From Hsuehochloa calcarea (lineage: Eukaryota; Streptophyta; Magnoliopsida; Poales; Poaceae): DNA of 64,000 bases. Position numbers and translations under genes: made by a program. Below, piece after piece: positions 10,129 to 22,156 of the stretch. Under the pieces are notes generated by a model that saw nothing but the letters and a program-made list of their open reading frames with translations, was not told the origin of the DNA and ran no database searches. Where the stretch lies: contig CM070611.1 of the NCBI GenBank assembly GCA_036346395.1, positions 26,918,473 through 26,982,472 of the forward strand, written 5' to 3'. Position 1 is the stretch's first letter. Every line of letters begins with the position of its first letter.

Positions 10129-13100
10129 TGTCACAACCCCAACTTAATTAATGATAGTTAGTATGCATATCATCAGCATGTATATTGTTTCTGAAACATT
10201 TGCATCATTTATTGCACTTGAAAAATCTTAAAAAAAGATTACACTTTAACCTAATTCAACTCCTCCAAAGAAAACAGAAATAAGTCCTTACAAAGACCTC
10301 TGCAAAATAATTTATTCAAATACTATAATATTTATCATAAATAAATATAATTTTTACCAAATTTTTAGTCCCTGCTGTTTTGAATTCAAAATAAGCAAAT
10401 AAATCACGATAAGTGAGGTTTAAAAATGTATATAGTTACTAGGTCATCCCAGTAACCTCTTTGATTAATTTCATAATTTTAGGAATTTATTTGTTATTTT
10501 TAGTAGCTCGGTCAAAGTAGGATCAGTAGAATGAAAACCAGTCAAACGTAGCACTGTTCCTCGGTCTCAAACCACACTCTGACTCAAACTGGACTCCAAC
10601 TCGGGCCATTTGACTCGGCAGGACCAACAAACCGCACCACTTCCCATTGAGATGCTGACGCGCTTGGACCACGCGCCAGCATCGTCTTCTGCCTCGCGCA
10701 GAGGACACAAGCATCGTGAGCCACGCGGCCGCTGAGCCCTGTGTTGGTGATATGCCTTAGAGGCAATCATAGAGATGATTATATCACGTCTATATTTATG
10801 TGTTATTGAATAAGTGTTATTCTGTTCCATGAATGAATCATCAGTTATAAAGATTAACGAGTATGTGACTTGTTGGTGAAGCTCTTTTAACTTATGATGG
10901 TGTCATTCTAAATGTATCCTTGGTCGGCGGATGTCACTGGTCGGAATACTAGTGACTCTATCGACCTGCACATGTATTGATAGATGACCATGTTTCACCG
11001 GTCATAGATATACGAATATCAAATCAATACTGTGAACACATGTTGGAGAACACGGTGTTGGATTGACCTACCTTGAGACACTGCTAAGATTGTTATGGTT
11101 TCATGTGTCATCAGTTGGTCTCAAGCAATGATGATGTATAATCCTTTGACCTGAGATCAACATCGTTTCCTACATGCAGGAGTACACTTTGGGGCTGCCA
11201 AACGCTACTCTATAATTGGGTAGACATAAAGGTAGCTTCGAGTATGTTATGAAACATGTGGAGGAATGTGACTGGTCGGATATGGGATTTTCCCCTCCTA
11301 ACATTACAGGAGAGATGTTTTGGGCCCCTCGATATGATAGGATAAAGAAAGTGCATGGCCATGTCACTGGTGGTCGAAGAGTTCAACCACATGAAATTAT
11401 ATATCACTCTATTGAGAAAGTATTGAATAGTCTATGGATGACATAACATCTCACCTAGAGTTCAATCAGATATCATGAGGAAAAAGGAGAATACATGAGC
11501 TGGTCATTCAGTTCGATAAGATACGAGCTAGTCGTAGGCAGGTCTAACACGCTCATTAAGTGGTCGAAACCTGGTCGTAAGGAGTTACGAATTGGTCGAG
11601 ACCAAATATGAGCTGGTCATAGGCTAGTCGAGACCTGGTCGTAAGGATTTGCGAACTGGTCGAAACCAAATAGGACCTAGTCGTAGATTATATTGCATTA
11701 AGGTTCGTCTGATATAATTCATGTGTATTTGGGAATCGTTATGTCCTGCTAGATGCCGCTGATGACTCGTGATCATAAAGGAGTTTCTGAGTCACAACAG
11801 ATTATGCATGAATCTATAGGGTCACACACTTAACGGGTTGGAAAAAATAGTATAGATAAAATTCGTCAAACGTGTTCAGATAGGATCAGTCATAGGAACT
11901 ATTTAAGGAGATGCTTGAAGTGTTGGGAAGAGACAAAGGTAACAGATGAGACACACGACAAGAGTTGACATGAGTTGCTCCAAACCCTAGCCGCCATCTT
12001 CCTAAGAGAGCCTTCTTGTGCGACATGGTGCTAGCACACCTACGTACAGTGTTCCTACCCTGGACATCTCGGTACCAGAGAGGCGCTACTGCGTTTCTGT
12101 TGCGCTCGAGGACGACCCGCGATATTGCAAGGAAAGAGATCGATTACTGGATGAGACGATTGACGATGACTACGCTTGACGATTGATTACATTGAACGAT
12201 CAACTACGTCGGATGATCGACTACGACCATTACATCGACGCGCTCTTCGTTGGACCAGCTGCTCCAACTCTTCTTCTGCTGCACTGCGCGTCAGATGGTA
12301 ACGATCTATGATCTCTTGCATGCTTAGTATCCTGATTTACGCGGTAGAAGTTTTGAATTGCCAGCTAGCGTAGCCTACCCATATCCCTTCACCCTGCTTT
12401 GCGTGCAGTGATGATGTGAATCCACCGCCCCTTTCGACCACTCCCAGAGCTTTGCCACCTAACACCGCCTCTGTTCCATCCTTCTCCCGAGCTTAAGCCC
12501 CCCTCCATGCCTCTCTTTTCCTTCACTTCTCCTCTCGGCCGTTGAGGAGAAGGATGCTCTCCCGTGCTGGTGTCTCGGGTAAGCTTCCTTCCCTCGTGTC
12601 TCTCTCAGTTCTTCTTCGTCACCATTTTCATCATGGCTAATGCGAACTCTTGCCGTGGCTTGTATCTCCCGGAATGCCTTCGTGTCTTCCTCGGCTCCAG
12701 CTCATGTCCAGAGAGCGCACCTGAAACTGCCTCCTTGCAAACATCGTCTCCGGTGAGCTCCTTCTCGTTCTTTGCGCGTCAGTATATGTTCTATAGCATA
12801 GCAAGTACTTCCCCTCAATCGATTTGTCAAATTCTACACAAGGGTCCTCGAATTTCAAAGTTTCCTAGTTTCCGACCGCCAACCCTATTCCTCATCTCCA
12901 ACTCCAGCCGGTAAAGCATTTCCTAATTCCGCGTGCTTACACCATCTACTTACCTCTCTTTAGCATCTCCGACAACTTGTTGCATTTCTCCCTCTCTAGA
13001 GCGACCTCTCCACATTGAACCCCTTCACCGACGTGGACCTCACTGTCGACATGGCAGCACCTACCTTCCCTACCACTCTTCTTGCTCAGGTACCATTCTT

Positions 13101-15390
13101 ATGGATCCTAGAGTCTTTGGCACCCACTTCCTTGGACATCGCGAAGCTTATTTGTCGCTTGCACAGATGCTGTAGCACAGCCGCCGCCCATCTCCAGCAA
13201 ATCGTCGTTGGTACCTTATGGTGTGCAAGGCTATTGCGGTCCCATTTCTACTTTTGGCTGGCACCACCGTGGCCGGAGTTGCCGGTGGGGCTCTGGTGAA
13301 GCCAGAGCTCTGTTGTCAAACTGTTCGATAGCCCTTGTAGCTTCATCATTAGGGATTAATCGCAATTATTAGTCTTAAATTGAGGATATTTGTCGGAAAT
13401 CTGAGTTTAGATGCGTTAATGAGTGACCCTGAGCCTATGACAGGTCGGGCTAGCACTTTAAGTGTGCCGGTTACTATGCGGTGGGCCGTGAACCCGTACG
13501 CGTGGCTCGGTCCACGCACTGTTTTCATGGACCATGCCACTGACGGATGGGGCCCACGTGTCAGGAGTTTAAATCGAAAACTTAAATGAAAAGAAATTAA
13601 AAATTGTGCGGCTCCCACTTGTCAGCGACCGAGAAAATTAAAAATTAAGGATCTGCCTTGTCAGCAATCGAGGCTAGGTTAGCTCCGGTATGAAAATTAT
13701 TAAATGCATTTATAAATTCCGAATAGAGTTATTGTTGAACTAAAAAATCACTTAACTTCATAAATGCATAACTAATTCATTTTAACTCCAAATCTTGTGA
13801 AACCAATTTTGATAATTTTTATTTTAAGTGAACTTTATTTTGAAATAGGTTTCAAATATGTGTATTTCCCAGAAAATATAGTTTTTGGAAATTGATCCAA
13901 AATCGAATTATTTTTACACTAGAAAATGCTATTAACTTTGAAAATTCATAACTAATTCATATGAACTCCAAATGAATGAACCAATTTATTTTGGTCATAA
14001 ATTTTTATTATTTATCCATCCATGTAATCCTTATCTCCACCACTATTCTACAAATTTTTGTGAAAAAGACAAATTCTGATGTACAATAACCGATTGGAAT
14101 TTTTCAGTATTTTCTAGAAATCTAATTTTCAAACTGCTATAACTCTCATATAATAAATCGAAATAAAATAATTATTTCACCTAAATTCATCAAAAATCAT
14201 CATCTAGTCACTATAGAAATTTCATGCATTTTCGAGTAATTTGAGTGTTTTTGCCTTTTCTCGATGTTTATTCGATGTCGTATTTATGTAGATTTTGAAG
14301 TGATCGACGTAGACTCCTACAATACTGAGAGTGAAAAACTCGAATACCAGCAAGACAAGTATCATTTGAACTTTCTTTTTGCACCATGTTGATCACAACT
14401 TTTGATAAGTATTGTTTTTAAATGCAATAATATTTGCTTGTATGCTATTTCGATATGTTAATATTTTTATGATGTGTAGTTAGTTATATCCTACTCTTGA
14501 TGTTATCCTTGTTATTTTCTAGTACATATATGCTTAAGAATATATAGTTGTGACATTATTCTATTTTGTTTATTGAGTGCTTAGCCATGCAATTCTAGAG
14601 GGCGTTAGTACGGTTGACGGGATTAACCCGTCAATCATGGGAAACACCTCACACCTTTCTCTTATGATTTGGTCCAGATAGTTGCATCTGATATAATTTG
14701 TTATTTGAAATGGTTTTTCGTCTGAACAAGAGGTTATTAGTGAGGGTTCCTTCGTGCACGAGATCGGGTATGTGGTAGACTTGTCCGGACTGCTAAGGAC
14801 CGAACTTTAGGCTGTCAATCGCAAGTGCCAATCGTACTTCCACACGCGGGGTATGGGTATCATTTGGTTAAGTAAGGGGTGAGTTTTATTGGGTTAAGTC
14901 CCAGGTGGGGTGAAGACATTTGTGTTGATTATCTGTTCATAGGAGCTGATATAATTTTATATAGTGTGCATGGGAGCACAATTTTTCTTTGTTTACATTG
15001 TATCGGTATCTCCAACACAAATTGCGAGCCCACTTAGCAAGCACTATCGGTCGTTTGTACTAATTTTGAGGTTCATCTCGCCAGGGGGACTCATCTCAAT
15101 AGAGCTTTCTTGCTAAACAATACCAAATCTCGATTTCCCCGGCTGACACATCATAGGAAGTGTGTTAATTCCGGAGGCTTACGAGCTAGTCGAGTCATGT
15201 GAGTAAAGTAGTACACCACTGTAGGGCATTAAACTATTCGAATAGCCTTGTCCACGGTTATGGACAACACTTGGTTTTGAATGACATCATCGATAGTCTC
15301 TTGATTAAAATTGGCAAGGTTACAACTTGGTATTTGGCATGAACGGGTATTCGTGCTTTTTAGTTTATCAAAGTGGGCTGCCACTTTGGT
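10129..15390 (+). repeat. Long Ty3/gypsy-type LTR, copy A (split by a solo LTR)
   Basis: It opens TGTCACAACCCCAAC. Excluding the solo LTR at 10742-12391, 10129-13970 matches copy B (22718-23772 plus 40596-41759) throughout, including the AT-rich opening, a GC-rich CT-biased middle (about 12420-13330) and an AT-rich tail. Copy A continues past the point where B is interrupted. The true right end is not determined and could lie anywhere between about 14600 and 15390. Plus-strand frames such as 12564-12914 have counterparts in copy B and are LTR sequence, not host genes. Confidence 0.6.
10742..12391 (+). repeat. Solo LTR, BARE/Angela-type copia (subfamily 1)
   Basis: It is a 1,650-base LTR with ends TGTTGGTGATATGCC and ATCCCTTCA and a perfect target duplication CCCTG (10737-10741 and 12392-12396). 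It is in the opposite orientation to the solo LTR at 8460, giving a pair of inverted same-family LTRs about 0.7 kb apart. The GACCAG/GTCGTA motif array lies at about 11490-11700, and a TATA-like TATTTAAGG near 11897. Confidence 0.92.
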
Positions 15391-15405
15391 ATTTGTTTGA
15401 TCTAC

Positions 15406-15835
15406 ATATCACAGACGGTTTTTGGTGGAAACTGTCTGTGATAGTAGGCCTTCACAAACGATTTCAACAAATAACTGTCTGTGTATCTCATATATCCCAG
15501 ATTATTTTTTAAACCATCTGTGAAGGCCGACTATCACATACAGTTTCCACCAAAAACCGTATGTGATATGTGGGATATCACAGACGGTTATTTGTTGAAA
15601 CTGTCTATGAAGGTCTATTATCACAGACAGTTTCCACCAAAACCGTCTGTGATATATAGATATCACAGACAGTTTTTGATGGTAGCCGTCTGTGATTGGA
15701 TACATATTATAGATGGGTGTTAGTAGTAGACATATGTGATTGTATACATATCACAGACAGTTGTTAGTAGTTGCTATTTGTGAGTATCATTCACATATGG
15801 TTTATTCCACAAAACCGTCTGTGACAGTTCGTTCT
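15406..15835. repeat. CACTA subterminal repeats with hairpin structure
   Basis: The motif ATCACAGACGGTTTTTGG and its reverse complement alternate many times, forming imperfect palindromes of the CACAGACGGTT...AACCGTCTGTG kind. The same motif fills both ends of the CACTA element at 16145-17493, so this is probably the subterminal zone of a larger related element. Arms 15406-15455 and 15520-15569 are reverse complements with 3 mismatches in 50. The terminal CACTA sequence of this larger element was not found near 15300-15400, so that end may be truncated or diverged. Confidence 0.7.
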
Positions 15836-16144
15836 ATACCTAAATATTTTTTAATTTTTTTGACTAGCCTCAGGTAATACTAGCCACGCCCTCTGAAAAA
15901 AAGCAAGCACAAAACAAATATATCATAATTGATTTGATATAGAACAACTCAAAGTGATTTACAAACTCAATATCAATTCATAATTACAAAATAATTATTA
16001 AGAGATTGACTGAGAAACCTCTGGATCCTTCGTCTTAGCACTAGTGATTTCTAGCATATGATGAAAAACGTAGAGTGCACATATGTTGCTGGTTGCACTG
16101 AAAAAAATAGAAGTGTGATATATAATATAGGATATAGGTATAGT

Positions 16145-17493
16145 TACTACTACTAAAAAGGCTAATACTGGACACCTCATCACAAACGGTTGACAAAAAC
16201 CGTCTGTATTAAATACAATCACAGACGGTGTTGGTTTAGCTACCGTCTGTGTTACTGGCTGCGCTAAAAACTATTTGTGAAAAGATAATATTACAGACGG
16301 TACGTGTTGAAAACTGTTTATCACAGATGGTTTTGAATAAGAACCGTATGTGATATTACTAAATATCACAGACGGTTCTTGTTCAGAACCGTCTATGATA
16401 CTTGACATACGGTTTTCAACATGAATCGTCTGTGACTGCCTGTCCTCTTCACAAACGGTTTGTATTAAAAACAGTCTGTGATAAGTATGTCTCTGATTTT
16501 ACTATGACTTGAAAATGCCTAACTCTGTCATGGTAAAATCACTAAGTAAGGCATTTCAAGTCATGGTAAAATGATAGACGGTTCATGTCAAAAACTGTCT
16601 GTGAAGTATCAGAAATGATTTTGAACAAGAACCATCTGTGATATTACATCACAGACAATTTTTGTTTGAAACCGTCTGTGATTCGCAGCGCAGGAGGGTG
16701 AATTTTTTTGAACGCGTACGCGGGAAGCGAAATGTTTTGGTGTTATCCTTATATATTATAGCCACCCCCACCTTGCCTTTAGTCAGTCTCTCTCTCTGTC
16801 CTCCCCACGCCGAGCTTCGGCGACCGCCCTCGATTCCTTGACGCTATTCGGCAAGGAGACACAACCTACAGTTTCACGGCGCCTCTGGTGAACGGGCGTT
16901 GTGGCTCTACCAGTACCGCCAGATCTGGCTGCGCCCCATCTTGGCCTCTGGTTAGCACAAAGTTTTGCTCCCAAATCCCCATCCTTGTTTCCTCCTCACT
17001 CTGATTTCGTCCCCTACATCCTGTCAGTTTTTGTTCTCAATGAGGACCCCCATCTGTGGTCGACAAGGGAGGCCGATTCAGTTTGAGATGGACACCTCTA
17101 CTCGATCTCATCCTAGTCATAGAGTGAGCCATTGATTGAGAGAGAAAGAGAGAGTATCTTTTAATTACCTTCTTGCAAACTATCGAAAGAGCATATAGAA
17201 ACTACTCTACAATTGATTGGTTTGGCTTAAAATTTGATTTTTTTTGCAATACAAAAAACTAACATAGACGGGTTTTACTAAAAAACCGTCTGCCCTAGTC
17301 TATTTTCACAGACGGTTCTGAACAAGAACCGTATGTGATAATTGATTATCACAGACGGTTATTGGTCAGAATCGTCTGTGATAGCCTTTTCACAGATGGT
17401 TAAAAAACCGTTTATGATGATCACATAGTGTCACTGTCCTATAAAGTCAGATAGTTCAGAAAACTGTCTGTGATTACCTTTTCGGTAGTAGTG
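16145..17493. mobile_element. Non-autonomous CACTA (En/Spm) element
   Basis: The ends are inverted repeats: TACTACTACTAAAAAGG at 16145 (first base T for the canonical C) and, reading in from 17493, CACTACTACCGAAAAGG. They match at 14 of 17 positions. A perfect 3-base target duplication AGT lies at 16142-16144 and 17494-17496, as expected for CACTA elements. Subterminal zones (about 16180-16690 and 17260-17480) are arrays of TCACAGACGGTT palindromes. No transposase is encoded. It is inserted in the Ulp1-like gene of a related CACTA. Confidence 0.88.
16690..17160 (+). other. Non-repetitive insert in the CACTA: possible captured gene 5' end
   Basis: Between the two subterminal arrays lies GC-rich unique sequence. 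A TATA-like TATATATTATAG (about 16750) is followed by a CT-rich leader (TCTCTCTCTCTGTCC, about 16787) and GC-rich gene-like sequence to about 17060. This layout is typical of a plant gene's promoter, 5' leader and first exon, and CACTA elements often carry such fragments. No protein family is recognisable, so the source gene is unknown. Confidence 0.4.
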
Positions 17494-18578
17494 AGTTAGT
17501 TTGAGAGGCCAGGTTACAATGTGTGATATAGGATTATTGTGTTGTAGCAGGTCCCGAAAATAGCGTCCTATGTCGCAGTGTGGCGCCTGGTTCATTGCGT
17601 GTCCCTCCCTTGTCAACATAGGTGCTAAATGACCTACATGATTCCAAAAAGTTATCCTTGGACAATTCAAATGAAGGAAGACTACGATAGAGTTACGTAT
17701 GGAGGAAGTGGACATACCTGTTGAGTACATTTTGCACAGGGGTGAAGTCGTGGTTCTTATTGACTAGGGAATCAAGGTATATTACCTTGTTCCACTTTGG
17801 TGCAATGACTAAAAGGATCCATTGTCACCTACCCATGTATGTTGCTTTAGTAATTAAACCTAAGTTCATGTTGCGTATAAAGAACAAATGAAATTTGTAT
17901 AGCAAGTAGTGAAGCACTTACCCCTGGTTATAGGGCAACAATATGTAGTTCTTGTCATAGTGAATATGCAATTCCTTAGTTATGTACTTCTCAATGTAGT
18001 TTGCTTCTTTGAGGATGCACTGTTCTGAGATCAAATGTGGGTTGAGGAAACCCACGAGTTGCACGATCACCGGCTTGTTGCATCATGTATATATACATAA
18101 GCAATGAATTATGACATTTATCGGTATTGTGTGAATGTAGAATTAATTGTACACACATACAGTTCCAGCATCATAGAAGTGAGGCGTCGAGAGCGTCGAG
18201 GTTGAATAGATCAACTAAGTCTTTGAAGCACATGACGAAGTAGCCCGGCTTGTGGTGGAAATGGTTCTCATTGTAGCCGACGGTGAATCTAGTAGGTTGG
18301 TCTTCCTTCGCCTCATCGGTCTGCCGCATGTACCAGGCATGCAATGTGTCACAAGCCAAACCAATGTGGCATAATGTTGTGTCGGAGACCAATGACATTC
18401 CAAGGGAGAACGTCCCGGGCATGTGAGGAAGTAGTTGCAACAGCAGCCCACAGCGGCAGTGGTCGGGTAGGTGAGAAGCAGCAGCAGCAACCGAAGGAGC
18501 GCTACCCACTGCCGTGACCGGCGTCCGTGCTGGCGCCGCTGCCCCTGGCCTCCGCGTCCGGCGGGGGCAGCTTGTCAC

Positions 18579-19589
18579 TCGGGTCCTCGGTGGTGTCTGA
18601 CGAGCCGCCGGATCTTGGAATTTACAGGTGAGAGAGAAAGATGACAGAGTAGTTGGTTCGGTGGTTAGTTTGCTGAGTTCGGGTGGTTGGTTGGTTCTCG
18701 GATAGGCTAAAGTTTGGGTTTTTGCTAGTGTCCCTGTGCTGAATTCGGTGTAAAGTCTTCATTTTTAGGACTAATTATGTCGTTCTTGCTTCTATTCTGC
18801 TGAATTTTGGGGCATTTTGACGTTCTCTGGTTTTTTCTCGGTCTCTTGGCATGTTTAGAGAGGTGTCGACTATTTGCCTCCAAGTTGTACACTTGTGCTC
18901 GAATTAGAGCTGTGATTATCTAGGGGATTAGTCCAATTGGAGCCGGATTCTACTACCCTGTTGACTGATTGCCTCAAGTTCCATCTTTTGATTATGATTT
19001 CTTTTGAAAATAAATGGATCTTCATCGATTCTTCTCCTTTGTAACATTTGGGGAGCACTTTGGCTTCTTTGATGGGTTCAATTCTGCTATTTGCGAGATG
19101 ATTTTCTTTTTGCTTGTAAAAACTTGATGAGAGATGCTCATTTGTTTTCCACAAAATTGGACCAACCCTTACGACCCAGCGGATGGTGGAGCCATAGCAG
19201 CACAATAAAAAGGGTCGGTCCATGAACCATTTCTGAAGATATGGGTCACACGGGGCAAGTCCGAGTCGGACCATATCGGCCCACTCCCACCCCTACACAT
19301 CTGCTTCGGCTCCCCAATTCCACACGGCTTGGACTCCCGTACACACACAAGCATTCGGCTGATTGGTTGCATCTACATGCATGCATGGATCTCTTGGCTC
19401 TCCTGGCTCCCATGCAAATAGATGCACACAAGTGCATGCATGGCTCAATCTCTTTCCATGCATGAGAAAAATCCCCATGCACGATCGTGTAAACACGCGC
19501 ATGCGCATGTACCCCTCTAGCGCATAAGAAATAAAAGGAACACGCGTAATATTAGCATACCGTATTTGTGCCACATCAGGATTAGACTC
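18579..19589. other. Anonymous segment, possible remainder of the larger CACTA
   Basis: No known domain was found. A minus-strand frame of 134 codons (18870-19274) shows no recognisable motif. The part 19370-19510 is rich in GCATGCATG-like palindromes. It may include upstream exons of the Ulp1-like gene or unrelated sequence; the boundary with the Angela LTR is at about 19590. Confidence 0.3.
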
Positions 19590-20593
19590 TCTTAACATAA
19601 CAGAAGAGATATCTCTGAGCCCCTCGATGTGGTCGGATAAACAAAGTGCATGGCCATGCCACTAGTGGTCGAAGTTTTTCACCACGTGAAGTTATCCGAC
19701 ACTTGATCAAGAAAGTATTGAACAGTCCATGGATGACATAGTATCTCACCTGGAGTTCAACCGAATATCATGAGGCAAAGAGAGAATACATGAGCAGGTC
19801 CTTGAGTTCGATCAGAAATAGACTAGTCGTATGAAGATATGAGCTAGTCGTAGGCTGGTCGAACATGATCACTAAGTGGTCGAAACATAATCATAAGGAG
19901 TTACGAACTGGTCAAGACCAAATATGAGCTGGTCGTATAGAAATATGTGCTGGTCATTAGTGATAAAGACCTAGTCGTAGATCATATTGCATTAAGGTTT
20001 GTCCGATATAATTCGTGTGTATTCACGAATCGCTATGTCCTGCTAGGAGCTACTAACGATTCGTGATCGGAAAAGAGTTTTCAAGTCACAACCGATTACA
20101 CATGAACCTATTGGGTCATACACTTAACGAGTTGGAACAAACATATTCGGATAGGATCAGTCATAGGCACTATGTAAGGAGATGCTTGAGACTATTGGGA
20201 CATACGAGTTGATGTGAGTTCTCCAAACCCTAGCCATCATCTTATTGAGAGAGCCTTCCCGTGTGACTTGGTGCTAGCACACTGGTGTACGGTGTTCCTT
20301 CCCTGAATGTGTGGATACTATGGAGGCGCTACTGCAGTGGCATTTGCTCTTGAGGATGATACACTACTTAAGGAAAGCGATTGGTTGCTAGAAGAGATAA
20401 TCGACTATGTTGGACGATCGACTACGATTACTACATCGATGCGCTCTTTATTGGACCAGGCTGCTCCAACTCTTCTTCTACTGCACAGCGCGTCTGGTGG
20501 TAATGATCTGTGATCTCTTGTTTGCAAGACGTCCTGGTTTATGTGGTATAATTGTTGAATTACCAGCTAGTGTAGCCTACCCGTATCCCTTCA
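19590..20593 (+). repeat. 5'-truncated Angela LTR
   Basis: It matches the right two thirds of the solo LTR at 10742-12391, ends in ATCCCTTCA and is followed by the primer site. The left part of the LTR is missing. The GACCAG/GTCGTA array is at about 19795-19980. Confidence 0.85.
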
Positions 20594-20594
20594 G

Positions 20595-20607
20595 TGGTAT
20601 CAGAGCC
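20595..20607 (+). other. Primer binding site (tRNA-iMet type)
   Basis: TGGTATCAGAGCC starts two bases after the LTR end. Confidence 0.9.
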
Positions 20608-22156
20608 ATCCAATGTAGTTTTTGATCTAGATTGATTGCATATACTTGATATGTAGCAGTAGTAGATTGGATCTATTACTGGTCAGGTCTGATAACCTAG
20701 ATCGGGTCATATGGATGGAACGATCTAGGCACTGGTTGATAAGATCGATCGGTTTTTGGAGGTAGTGGATGGGTTTGCGGAAGGTATTAGCACCAGATGA
20801 TTACTCGGCTTATTCAAGACCACATATTGCATGATAGTCCTACCGGTCGGAATTCCACCATCAGAGTTATACAGTGTGTGGTCGTATTAAAGTAGTGATC
20901 AGATTGGTTCAGAATAGGGTTAATATGATTAATTTGATAATTTTCGGGGCTCGGTTACGTGAATAAGATTCATGTCCCGAATTTTTTTTTCGAGCGCGCT
21001 GCCCTCGACCAGCGAGGGGCGCTGTCCCTTTGAACCCTTCTCGCTAACCGGCTAGCGGGATTGCCGTGGTTGTAGCCGTATTATATGGTATTATGTGTTC
21101 ATATCACCCGATAGAATTGGATTTTATGCATAACTCGTTTTTGTAGGGATAGATCTGAATAGTATGGCCCATTGTGTATGTGATGCATGTATGGATTTCT
21201 CATGGCCTGCGTGTCATGCTGTGAGATAGCCATTGAGCTACATATTATTGTATAACGGTATGCGTACCGACATGTGATGCTTGATATTATCGTATGTAAT
21301 TCATTACTAGCTTTTAGTATAATTGGTTAGTAGATGATTGTGGTCGAATATTTCAAGCATGATGGTCGAAGGACAGGAAGCATGGTGATAGAGATCGTCA
21401 TGATAAGGGCTATACATATCCCAGTTTAATTTGATTATCTGCAAATATTTATTCATGTCATGCTATTAATCATGTTTTATCATTAGATGTTTTAACATGG
21501 TAGAATAGTATCCCTCAGGAAAATTAAGTTAATTTGATGTCTTTCCAATTACTGTGCATGTCACGATTTTTATCGTTAATTGGTAGGTCTACCAAAGTAG
21601 AGTGTCATTGACTATCTTAATAAGATGGGGTGAGTGTCGGATACCCACATGCATAGTGTTCGTTTAACTTGACAAGACTATCAAAACGGTTTTGGGCCTT
21701 GGGGCATACTATTGGTCGCCAGGGCATAGAGATACCACCCAACGGATAAGAGTCATATGTGATATGATTGACAAGAGGTTTCCTACCTAAAATCACTAGG
21801 TTTTTAGCAGTGATGCCAAAGCTCACTAGGACTTAATGATTTTTTGATCTTGAACTCACTATGTGATGTTTGAGGGAAACATGGTTTACAACAGATAGTA
21901 TGAGTATCTTTTATTGATTGTTGATGATTAAGTTCGACTAGGTATTATGATTAAGTTCGAGTAGGTATGAACTAGTCACATGGTGATACGACTAGGTTCA
22001 TACTAGTCGTATGGAGATGCGACCAGGTAAAGATTAGTCGTATAAAGATATGAGCTGGTCGTAAATTGATCGAACATAACCACCAATATGAGTGTCTAAT
22101 AGAAGATCTTACATAAACATATTACTAAATTTTTGCATATATTTCTGTTGTAGATC
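20608..22156 (+). other. Untranslated leader of Angela copy A
   Basis: It is about 1.55 kb without a coding frame. Much of it (for example 21600-21850) aligns with the leader of the minus-strand Angela element (about 37720-37975). At 21955-22075 it carries an extra cluster of GACTAG/GTCGTA motifs like the LTR array, which the other leader lacks. A 3' splice-site-like TTTCTGTTGTAG ends at 22153, three bases before the gag ATG. Confidence 0.6.

Larger units (their letters stand above)
15998..18578 (-). pseudogene. CACTA-associated Ulp1-like (C48) protease gene, broken
   Basis: Ulp1-like genes travel with many plant CACTA elements; the family is cysteine proteases related to SUMO proteases. Exon-like blocks are readable on the minus strand. 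18161-18578 contains HHKPGYFVMCFKDLVDLFNLDALD. 17922-18073 has FLNPHLISEQCILKEANYIEKY. 17718-17828 has WILLVIAPKWNKVIYLDSL with the catalytic Asp region. About 16020-16097 holds SNICALYVFHHMLEI with the likely catalytic Cys. GT/AG borders fit most of these. The gene is disrupted by a stop at 18171, by loss of the expected His codon before WILL (about 17821-17828), and by a 1.35 kb CACTA insertion between the last two blocks. Confidence 0.7.

Noticed and set aside
12564..12914. 116-codon plus-strand frame that looks like a host gene
   Set aside because: The surrounding sequence is repeated in the second gypsy LTR copy (about 23540-23770) where the frame is not kept, so it is LTR sequence.
15300..15400. 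CACTTTGGTATTTG near 15382 as the outer CACTA terminus
   Set aside because: It matches CACTACTACCGAAA poorly and no 3-base target duplication partner could be identified.
15406..17480. Regular palindromic repeats that could suggest a CRISPR-like array
   Set aside because: Repeats vary in length and spacing, have no unique spacers of constant size and belong to CACTA subterminal zones in a plant genome.
18870..19274. 134-codon minus-strand frame
   Set aside because: No motif and no codon-use support. It may be untranslated or exon sequence of the CACTA gene, but this cannot be shown.
20595..20607. tRNA-like sequence
   Set aside because: Only the 3' complement of tRNA-iMet is present, as primer sites at LTR edges (also 6284, 35822, 38993, 43657 and 45979); no tRNA cloverleaf is found.
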